64,000 nucleotides of DNA, taken from the NCBI RefSeq assembly GCF_036373705.1, contig NC_089851.1:54327440-54391439 (forward strand). Direction: 5' to 3'. This stretch comes from Amia ocellicauda (lineage: Eukaryota > Chordata > Actinopteri > Amiiformes > Amiidae). The notes under the pieces are model-generated. The model was not told where the DNA came from and made no database searches. It worked only from the letters and a program-made list of their open reading frames with translations. How positions within the stretch are numbered: the stretch's first letter is position 1; every line of letters begins with the position of its first letter. Position numbers and translations under genes: made by a program. Of the stretch, positions 55,595 to 64,000 are shown one piece after another.

Positions 55595-56100
55595 AAGTTA
55601 ACGGAGGGTGTCGCAGTTTCTGCTGGGCAAGCGCGTAACTGCTTTGGGGCAGACCGGGAGACCTACGCACACTGACTGATAGCATGGACTGTAGCGCTGA
55701 AGTGTCTTTCCAGAACGGTAACCGTATCCCCAGTGAGACAGCACTGAGAGCATGGTTCAGCAGGCCCGCAAACAACTGAAAAGAATGCCTCTCCTTTGGT
55801 GCAGCTCAGGAGTACACGTTCAGCAAAGGTCTCCATAACAAGCCGGCAAACCACATTTCGTCCTCCTCCTCCTCAACAACACACTACATGTCCTCCTCCT
55901 CCTCAACAACAACAACGAACTTGTAAAAAACACATTTTCTTTAAAGAAAACAAAACACACAGATGACAGTCTGATTTCCCATCAGCTACACAGCCAACAG
56001 TATCTGAGGTTGAAAGACCTCCCTGGTGCAGAGGAGCCCAGAAGCCAGCCTTCAAGAGCAAACGAACAAACACTTCGGTGACTACAAAGTGGGGCCAAGT

Positions 56101-56172
56101 GGGCTCATCCTGGAGTTGAACCCAGGGCCTCTCACACCCTCAGCGAGAATCATACCCCTAGACCAACGAGCC
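56101..56172 (-). tRNA. tRNA-Pro-like (AGG), class B
   Basis: Third partner of 52606. Confidence 0.7.
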
Positions 56173-56678
56173 AAGTTAACGGAGGGTGTCGCAGTTTCTG
56201 CTGGGCAAGCGCGTAACTGCTTTGGGGCAGACCGGGAGACCTACGCACACTGACTGATAGCATGGACTGTAGCGCTGAAGTGTCTTTCCAGAACGGTAAC
56301 CGTATCCCCATTGAGACAGCACTGAGAGCATGGTTCAGCAGGCCCGCAAACAACTGAAAAGAATGCCTCTCCTTTGGTGCAGCTCAGGAGTACACGTTCA
56401 GCAAAGGTCTCCATAACAAGCCGGCAAACCACATTTCGTCCTCCTCCTCCTCAACAACACACTACATGTCCTCCTCCTCCTCAACAACAACAACGAACTT
56501 GTAAAATACACATTTTCTTTAAAGAAAACAAAACACACAGATGACAGTCTGATTTCCCATCAGCTACACAGCCAACAGTATCTGAGGTTGAAAGACCTCC
56601 CTGGTGCAGAGGAGCCCAGAAGCCAAGCATCGAGAGAGAACAAACAAATGCTTCAGAGAATGCAAAGCGGGGCCAAGC

Positions 56679-56750
56679 GGGCTCGTCCGGGAGTTGAACC
56701 CGGGACCTCTCGCACCCTAAGCGAGAATCATACCCCTAGACCAACGATCC
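56679..56750 (-). tRNA. tRNA-Pro (AGG), class A, acceptor mismatch
   Basis: Third partner of 53184, with the same C3A. Confidence 0.8.
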
Positions 56751-57063
56751 AAGTTAACGGAGGGTGTCGCAGTTTCTGCTGGGCAAGCGCGTAACTGCTT
56801 TGGGGCAGACCGGGAGACCTACGCTCACTGACTGATAGCATGGACTGTAGCGCTGAAGTGTCTTTCCAGAACGGTAACCGTATCCCCAGTGAGACAGCAC
56901 TGAGAGCATGGTTCAGCAGGCCCGCAAACAACTGAAAAGAATGCCTCTCCTTTGGTGCAGCTCAGGAGTACACGTTCAGCAAAGATCTCCATAACAAGAC
57001 GGCAAACCACATTTCGTCCTCCTCCTCCTCAACAACACACTACATGTCCTCCTCCTCCTCCTC

Positions 57064-57113
<50 letters not shown>

Positions 57114-57114
57114 C
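57064..57114. repeat. Expanded (CAA)n tract
   Basis: About 17 CAA triplets, against 4-9 in other units. It produces a 620 bp unit. A second equal expansion lies one unit further on, at about 57684-57734. Confidence 0.9.
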
Positions 57115-57298
57115 GAACTTGTAAAAAACACATTTTCTTTAAAGAAAACAAAACACACAGATGACAGTCTGATTTCCCATCAGCTATACAGCCAACAGTA
57201 TCTGAGGTCGATAGCCCTCCCTTGTGCAGAGGAGCCCAGAAGCCAGCCTTCAAGAGCAAACGAACGAACACTTCGGTGACTACAAAGTGGGGCCAAGT

Positions 57299-57370
57299 GG
57301 GCTCGTCCTGGAGTTGAACCCAGGGCCTCTCACACCCTCAGCAAGAATCATACCCCTAGACCAACGAGCC
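57299..57370 (-). tRNA. tRNA-Pro-like (AGG), class B
   Basis: Typical class B body, next to the expanded CAA tract. Confidence 0.72.
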
Positions 57371-57683
57371 AAGTTAACAGAGGGTGTCGCAGTTTCTGCT
57401 GGGCAAGCGCGTAACTGCTTTGGGGCAGACCGGGAGACCTACGCACACTGACTGATAGCATGGACTGTAGCGCTGAAGTGTCTTTCCAGAACGGTAACCG
57501 TATCCCCAGTGAGACAGCACTGAGAGCATGGTTCAGCAGGCCCGCAAACAACTGAAAAGAATGCCTCTCCTTTGGTGCAGCTCAGGAGTACACGTTCAGC
57601 AAAGGTCTCCATAACAAGCCGGCAAACCACATTTCGTCCTCCTCCTCCTCAACAACACACTACATGTCCTCCTCCTCCTCCTC

Positions 57684-57733
<50 letters not shown>

Positions 57734-57918
57734 CGAACTTGTAAAAAACACATTTTCTTTAAAGAAAACAAAACACACAGATGACAGTCTGATTTCCCAT
57801 CAGCTATACAGCCAACAGTATCTGAGGTCGATAGCCCTCCCTTGTGCAGAGGAGCCCAGAAGCCAGCCTTCAAGAGCAAACGAACGAACACTTCGGTGAC
57901 TACAAAGTGGGGCCAAGT

Positions 57919-57990
57919 GGGCTCGTCCTGGAGTTGAACCCAGGGCCTCTCACACCCTCAGCAAGAATCATACCCCTAGACCAACGAGCC
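57919..57990 (-). tRNA. tRNA-Pro-like (AGG), class B
   Basis: Typical class B body, 620 bp from the previous copy and almost identical to it throughout the unit. Confidence 0.72.
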
Positions 57991-58496
57991 AAGTTAACGG
58001 AGGGTGTCGCAGTTTCTGCTGGGCAAGCGCGTAACTGCTTTGGGGCAGACCGGGAGACCTACGCACACTGACTGATAGCATGGACTGTAGCGCTGAAGTG
58101 TCTTTCCAGAACGGTAACCGTATCCCCAGTGAGACAGCACTGAGAGCATGGTTCAGCAGGCCCGCAAACAACTGAAAAGAATGCCTCTCCTTTGGTGCAG
58201 CTCAGGAGTACATGTTCAGCAAAGGTCTCCATAACAAGCCGGCAAACCACATTTCGTCCTCCTCCTCCTCAACAACACATTACATGTCCTCCTCCTCCTC
58301 AACAACAACAACGAACTTGTAAAATACACATTTTCTTTAAAGAAAACAAAACACACAGATGACAGTCTGATTTCCCATTAGCTACACAGCCAACAGTATC
58401 TGAGGTTGAAAGACCTCCCTGGTGCAGAGGAGCCCAGAAGCCAGCCTTCAAGAGCAAACGAACGAACACTTCGGTGACTACAAAGTGGTGCCAAGT

Positions 58497-58568
58497 GGGC
58501 TCGTCCTGGAGTTGAACCCAGGGCCTCTCACACCCTCAGCAAGAATCATACCCCTAGACCAACGAGCC
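58497..58568 (-). tRNA. tRNA-Pro-like (AGG), class B
   Basis: Typical class B body. The 3' flank starts as class A text (GTTGAAAGACC) and switches to class B. Confidence 0.72.
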
Positions 58569-59080
58569 AAGTTAACGGAGGGTGTCGCAGTTTCTGCTGG
58601 GCAAGCGCGTAACTGCTTTGGGGCAGACCGGGAGACCTACGCACACTGACTGATAGCATGGACTGTAGCGCTGAAGTGTCTTTCCAGAATGGTAACGCCA
58701 TCCCCAGTGAGACAGCACTGAGAGCATGGTTCAGCAGGCCCGCAAACAACTGAAAAGAATGCCTCTCCTTTGGTGCAGCTCAGGAGTACACGTTGAGCAA
58801 AGGTCTCCATAACAAGCCGGCAAACCACATTTCGTCCTCCTCCTCCTCAACAACACACTACATGTCCTCAACCTCCTCCTCAACAACAACAACAACGAAC
58901 TTGTAAAAAACACATTTTCTTTAAAGAAAACAAAACACACAGATGACAGTCTGATTTCCCATCAGCTATACAGCCAACAGTATCTGAGGTCGATAGCCCT
59001 CCCTTGTGCAGAGGAGCCCAGAAGCCAGCCTTCAAGAGCAAACGAACGAACACTTCGGTGACTACAAAGTGGGGCCAAGT

Positions 59081-59152
59081 GGGCTCGTCCTGGAGTTGAA
59101 CCCAGGGCCTCTCACACCCTCAGCAAGAATCTTACCCCTAGACCAACGAGCC
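59081..59152 (-). tRNA. tRNA-Pro-like (AGG), class B, D-arm change
   Basis: One T to A change in the D arm (GGGGTAAGATT), shared with its partner at 60821. Confidence 0.68.
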
Positions 59153-59658
59153 AAGTTAACGGAGGGTGTCGCAGTTTCTGCTGGGCAAGCGCGTAACTGC
59201 TTTGGGGCAGACCGGGAGACCTACGCTCACTGACTGATAGCATGGACTGTAGCGCTGAAGTGTCTTTCCAGAACGGTAACCGTATCCCCAGTGAGACAGC
59301 ACTGAGAGCATGGTTCAGCAGGCCCGCAAACAACTGAAAAGAATGCCTCTCCTTTGGTGCAGCTCAGGAGTACACGTTCAGCAAAGGTCTCCATAACAAG
59401 CCGGCAAACCACATTTCGTCCTCCTCCTCCTCAACAACACACTACATGTCCTCCTCCTCCTCAACAACAACAACGAACTTGTAAAAAACACATTTTCTTT
59501 AAAGAAAACAAAACACACAGATGACAGTCTGATTTCCCATCAGCTACACAGCCAACAGTATCTGAGGTTGAAAGACCTCCCTGGTGCAGAGGAGCCCAGA
59601 AGCCAAGCATCGAGAGAGAACAAACGAATGCTTCAGAGAATGCAAAGCGGGGCCAAGC

Positions 59659-59730
59659 GGGCTCGTCCGGGAGTTGAACCCGGGACCTCTCGCACCCTAA
59701 GCAAGAATCATACCCCTAGACCAACGAGCC
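59659..59730 (-). tRNA. tRNA-Pro (AGG), class A
   Basis: U33, acceptor and T arm intact. One G-U pair in the anticodon stem. Confidence 0.9.
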
Positions 59731-60236
59731 AAGTTAACGGAGGGTGTCGCAGTTCCTGCTGGGCAAGCGCGTAACTGCTTTGGGGCAGACCGGGAGACCT
59801 ACGCTCACTGACTGATAGCATGGACTGTAGCGCTGAAGTGTCTTTCCAGAACGGTAACCGTATCCCCAGTGAGACAGCACTGAGAGCATGGTTCAGCAGG
59901 CCCGCAAACAACTGAAAAGAATGCCTCTCCTTTGGTGCAGCTCAGGAGTACACGTTCAGCAAAGGTCTCCATAACAAGCCGGCAAACCACATTTCGTCCT
60001 CCTCCTCCTCAACAACACATTACATGTCCTCCTCCTCCTCAACAACAACAACGAACTTGTAAAATACACATTTTCTTTAAAGAAATCAAAACACACAGAT
60101 GACAGTCTGATTTCCCATCAGCTACACAGCCAACAGTATCTGAGGTTGAAAGACCTCCCTGGTGCAGAGGAGCCCAGAAGCCAGCCTTCAAGAGCAAACG
60201 AACGAACACTTCGGTGACTACAAAGTGGGGCCAAGT

Positions 60237-60308
60237 GGGCTCGTCCTGGAGTTGAACCCAGGGCCTCTCACACCCTCAGCAAGAATCATACCCCTAGACC
60301 AACGAGCC
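60237..60308 (-). tRNA. tRNA-Pro-like (AGG), class B
   Basis: Partner of 58497 in the 1740 bp block. Confidence 0.72.
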
Positions 60309-60820
60309 AAGTTAACGGAGGGTGTCGCAGTTTCTGCTGGGCAAGCGCGTAACTGCTTTGGGGCAGACCGGGAGACCTACGCACACTGACTGATAGCATG
60401 GACTGTAGCGCTGAAGTGTCTTTCCAGAATGGTAACGCCATCCCCAGTGAGACAGCACTGAGAGCATGGTTCAGCAGGCCCGCAAACAACTGAAAAGAAT
60501 GCCTCTCCTTTGGTGCAGCTCAGGAGTACACGTTGAGCAAAGGTCTCCATAACAAGCCGGCAAACCACATTTCGTCCTCCTCCTCCTCAACAACACACTA
60601 CATGTCCTCCACCTCCTCCTCAACAACAACAACAACGAACTTGTAAAAAACACATTTTCTTTAAAGAAAACAAAACACACAGATGACAGTCTGATTTCCC
60701 ATCAGCTATACAGCCAACAGTATCTGAGGTCGATAGCCCTCCCTTGTGCAGAGGAGCCCAGAAGCCAGCCTTCAAGAGCAAACGAACGAACACTTCGGTG
60801 ACTACAAAGTGGGGCCAAGT

Positions 60821-60892
60821 GGGCTCGTCCTGGAGTTGAACCCAGGGCCTCTCACACCCTCAGCAAGAATCTTACCCCTAGACCAACGAGCC
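60821..60892 (-). tRNA. tRNA-Pro-like (AGG), class B, D-arm change
   Basis: Partner of 59081, with the same D-arm substitution. Confidence 0.68.
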
Positions 60893-61398
60893 AAGTTAAC
60901 GGAGGGTGTCGCAGTTTCTGCTGGGCAAGCGCGTAACTGCTTTGGGGCAGACCGGGAGACCTACGCTCACTGACTGATAGCATGGACTGTAGCGCTGAAG
61001 TGTCTTTCCAGAACGGTAACCGTATCCCCAGTGAGACAGCACTGAGAGCATGGTTCAGCAGGCCCGCAAACAACTGAAAAGAATGCCTCTCCTTTGGTGC
61101 AGCTCAGGAGTACACGTTCAGCAAAGGTCTCCATAACAAGCCGGCAAACCACATTTCGTCCTCCTCCTCCTCAACAACACACTACATGTCCTCCTCCTCC
61201 TCAACAACAACAACGAACTTGTAAAAAACACATTTTCTTTAAAGAAAACAAAACACACAGATGACAGTCTGATTTCCCATCAGCTACACAGCCAACAGTA
61301 TCTGAGGTTGAAAGACCTCCCTGGTGCAGAGGAGCCCAGAAGCCAAGCATCGAGAGAGAACAAACGAATGCTTCAGAGAATGCAAAGCGGGGCCAAGC

Positions 61399-61470
61399 GG
61401 GCTCGTCCGGGAGTTGAACCCGGGACCTCTCGCACCCTAAGCGAGAATCATACCCCTAGACCAACGAGCC
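61399..61470 (-). tRNA. tRNA-Pro (AGG), class A
   Basis: Intact class A cloverleaf, without the G-U pair of its partner at 59659. Confidence 0.92.
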
Positions 61471-61980
61471 AAGTTAACGGAGAGTGTCGCAGTTTCTGCT
61501 GGGCAAGCGCGTAACTGCTTTGGGGCAGACCGGGAGACCTACGCTCACTGACTGATAGCATGGACTGTAGCGCTGAAGTGTCTTTCCAGAACGGTAACCG
61601 TATCCCCAGTGAGACAGCACTGAGAGCATGGTTCAGCAGGCCCGCAAACAACTGAAAAGAATGCCTCTCCTTTGGTGCAGCTCAGGAGTACACGTTCAGA
61701 AAAAGGTCTCCATAACAAGCCGGCAAACCACATTTCGTCCTCCTCCTCCTCAACAACACACTACATGTCCTCCTCCTCCTCAACAACAACAACAACGAAC
61801 TTGTAAAAAACACATTTTCTTTAAAGAAAACAAAACACACAGATGACAGTCTGATTTCCCATCAGCTATACAGCCAACAGTATCTGAGGTCGATAGCCCT
61901 CCCTTGTGCAGAGGAGCCCAGAAGCCAGCCTTCAAGAGCAAACGAACGAACACTTCGGTGACTACAAAGTGGGGCCAAGT

Positions 61981-62052
61981 GGGCTCGTCCTGGAGTTGAA
62001 CCCAGGGCCTCTCACACCCTCAGCAAGAATCATACCCCTAGACCAACGAGCC
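61981..62052 (-). tRNA. tRNA-Pro-like (AGG), class B
   Basis: Typical class B body, just before two short deletion units. Confidence 0.72.
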
Positions 62053-62558
62053 AAGTTAACGGAGGGTGTCGCAGTTTCTGCTGGGCAAGCGCGTAACTGC
62101 TTTGGGGCAGACCGGGAGACCTACGCACACTGACTGATAGCATGGACTGTAGCGCTGAAGTGTCTTTCCAGAACGGTAACCGTATCCCCAGTGAGACAGC
62201 ACTGAGAGCATGGTTCAGCAGGCCCGCAAACAACTGAAAAGAATGCCTCTCCTTTGGTGCAGCTCAGGAGTACATGTTCAGCAAAGGTCTCCATAACAAG
62301 CCGGCAAACCACATTTCGTCCTCCTCCTCCTCAACAACACACTACATGTCCTCCTCCTCCTCAACAACAACAACGAACTTGTAAAATACACATTTTCTTT
62401 AAAGAAAACAAAACACACAGATGACAGTCTGATTTCCCATCAGCTACACAGCCAACAGTATCTGAGGTTGAAAGACCTCCCTGGTGCAGAGGAGCCCAGA
62501 AGCCAAGCATCGAGAGAGAACAAACGAATGCTTCAGAGAATGCAAAGCGGGGCCAAGC

Positions 62559-62601
62559 GGGCTCGTCCGGGAGTTGAACCCGGGACCTCTCGCACCCTAA
62601 G
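62559..62601 (-). pseudogene. 3'-half tRNA-Pro (deletion unit)
   Basis: Same junction as the half copies near the window start, 60 kb away. First of two consecutive 410 bp units. Confidence 0.85.
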
Positions 62602-62968
62602 TGAGACAGCACTGAGAGCATGGTTCAGCAGGCCCGCAAACAACTGAAAAGAATGCCTCTCCTTTGGTGCAGCTCAGGAGTACACGTTCAGCAAAGGTCT
62701 CCATAACAAGCCGGCAAACCACATTTCGTCCTCCTCCTCCTCAACAACACACTACATGTCCTCCTCCTCCTCAACAACAACAACGAACTTGTAAAATACA
62801 CATTTTCTTTAAAGAAAACAAAACACACAGATGACAGTCTGATTTCCCATCAGCTACACAGCCAACAGTATCTGAGGTTGAAAGACCTCCCTGGTGCAGA
62901 GGAGCCCAGAAGCCAAGCATCGAGAGAGAACAAACGAATGCTTCAGAGAATGCAAAGCGGGGCCAAGC

Positions 62969-63011
62969 GGGCTCGTCCGGGAGTTGAACCCGGGACCTCT
63001 CGCACCCTAAG
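62969..63011 (-). pseudogene. 3'-half tRNA-Pro (deletion unit)
   Basis: Tandem duplicate of the preceding short unit. Confidence 0.85.
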
Positions 63012-63375
63012 TGAGACAGCACTGAGAGCATGGTTCAGCAGGCCCGCAAACAACTGAAAAGAATGCCTCTCCTTTGGTGCAGCTCAGGAGTACACGTTCA
63101 GCAAAGGTCTCCATAACAAGCCGGCAAACCACATTTCGTCCTCCTCCTCAACAACACACTACATGTCCTCCTCCTCCTCAACAACAACAACGAACTTGTA
63201 AAATACACATTTTCTTTAAAGAAAACAAAACACACAGATGACAGTCTGATTTCCCATCAGCTACACAGCCAACAGTATCTGAGGTTGAAAGACCTCCCTG
63301 GTGCAGAGGAGCCCAGAAGCCAAGCATCGAGAGAGAACAAACGAATGCTTCAGAGAATGCAAAGCGGGGCCAAGC

Positions 63376-63447
63376 GGGCTCGTCCGGGAGTTGAACCCGG
63401 GACCTCTCGCACCCTAAGCGAGAATCATACCCCTAGACCAACGAGCC
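63376..63447 (-). tRNA. tRNA-Pro (AGG), class A
   Basis: Intact class A cloverleaf, last complete copy in the window. Confidence 0.92.
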
Positions 63448-63965
63448 AAGTTAACGGAGGGTGTCGCAGTTTCTGCTGGGCAAGCGCGTAACTGCTTTGG
63501 GGCAGACCGGGAGACCTACGCTCACTGACTGATAGCATGGACTGTAGCGCTGAAGTGTCTTTCCAGAACGGTAACCGTATCCCCAGTGAGACAGCACTGA
63601 GAGCATGGTTCAGCAGGCCCGCAAACAACTGAAAAGAATGCCTCTCCTTTGGTGCAGCTCAGGAGTACACGTTCAGCAAAGGTCTCCATAACAAGCCGGC
63701 AAACCACATTTCGTCCTCCTCCTCCTCAACAACACACTACATGTCCTCCTCCTCCTCCTCAACAACAACAACAACAACAACAAACTTGTAAAAAACACAT
63801 TTTCTTTAAAGAAAACAAAACACACAGATGACAGTCTGATTTCCCATCAGCTTTACAGCCAACAGTATCTGAGGTCGATAGCCCTCCCTTGTGCAGAGGA
63901 GCCCAGAAGCCAGCCTTCAAGAGCAAACGAACAAACACTTCGGTGACTGCAAAGTGGGGCCAAGT

Positions 63966-64000
63966 GGGCTCGTCCTGGAGTTGAACCCAGGGCCTCTCAC
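63966..64000 (-). tRNA. tRNA-Pro-like, class B, cut by window end
   Basis: Only the T arm and part of the anticodon stem are inside the window. The CCTGGAGTTG text marks class B. Confidence 0.7.

Larger units (their letters stand above)
52028..57298 (-). repeat. Higher-order repeat, three copies of a 3-unit block
   Basis: Order B, B (C67T, C29), A (C3A) starts at 52028, 53774 and 55523 (offsets 1746 and 1749 bp). All three A units share the C3A acceptor change and an AGATCTCCATAACAAGACGG flank variant. Confidence 0.88.
58497..61980 (-). repeat. Higher-order repeat, two copies of a 3-unit block (1740 bp)
   Basis: Order B, B (D-arm change), A starts at 58497 and 60237. Both copies share private variants such as ACGTTGAGCAAAGG. 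Confidence 0.87.
36309..64000 (-). repeat. tRNA-Pro tandem array, right block
   Basis: Same unit family and same orientation as the block at the window start, with 45 full-length tRNA copies here. Common spacings are 578, 587, 590, 593, 596 and 620 bp, mostly set by the number of CAA triplets. The block begins abruptly at the end of an unrelated repeat (about 36300) and runs off the window end. Diagnostic substitutions recur every third unit over long stretches, giving higher-order repeats. Confidence 0.95.

Overview
The window looks like eukaryotic nuclear DNA from a ray-finned fish. It holds several Tc1-like transposon remains, an L2-type LINE reverse-transcriptase fragment, tRNA-derived SINE pieces, a Polinton/Maverick element and large tRNA gene arrays, and it has no bacterial gene organisation. 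No clear single-copy host protein gene is visible. The species cannot be named from the sequence.

Layout. (1) 1-6215 and (5) 36309-64000 (running off both window edges) are two blocks of one tandem array. The unit is usually 578-620 bp, and every unit carries a tRNA-Pro gene or tRNA-Pro-like copy on the minus strand. I count 54 full-length copies: 16 with anticodon AGG and a normal anticodon loop (class A), 4 with anticodon TGG, and 34 class B copies that have G instead of the near-universal U33 and a rearranged T stem. Six further copies are truncated by deletion and one is cut by the window end. Units differ mainly in the length of a CAA/TTG microsatellite. Two or three neighbouring units often form higher-order repeats of about 1.74-1.75 kb.

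(2) 6216-19967 is AT-rich DNA with transposon debris: Tc1-like fragments (one internally inverted and carrying a 436 bp insertion), an interrupted inverted repeat, a diverged inverted relic of the tRNA-Pro unit, SINE/LINE pieces and palindrome-rich stretches. (3) 19968-32138 is a 12.17 kb Polinton/Maverick with about 600 bp terminal inverted repeats, AG...CT ends and a 6 bp target duplication with one mismatch. On the plus strand it carries family B DNA polymerase, a small ORF, a small basic protein and a 247-residue protein. On the minus strand it carries integrase, minor capsid protein, a basic Gly-rich capsid-associated protein, major capsid protein and an adenain-like protease. The two blocks converge near 26.8-27.4 kb. 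Polymerase, integrase, major capsid and two small genes are broken by stops and frameshifts, so the copy is a fossil, although the minor capsid and the 247-residue ORFs are open. A tRNA-Leu(TAA)-like gene with a T6 terminator lies between integrase and the right inverted repeat. No packaging ATPase is visible.

(4) 32139-36308 holds a repeat family member (also present at 18.5-19.0 kb) split by a 2.8 kb insertion. That insertion contains a possible exon, a MITE, an LTR-like stretch and a SINE-like tRNA relic.

The Polinton genes would have worked together: integrase for insertion, PolB for replication, capsid proteins and protease for particle formation. The arrays could supply tRNA-Pro from the 20 class A/TGG copies, while most other copies look like pseudogenes homogenised with them.
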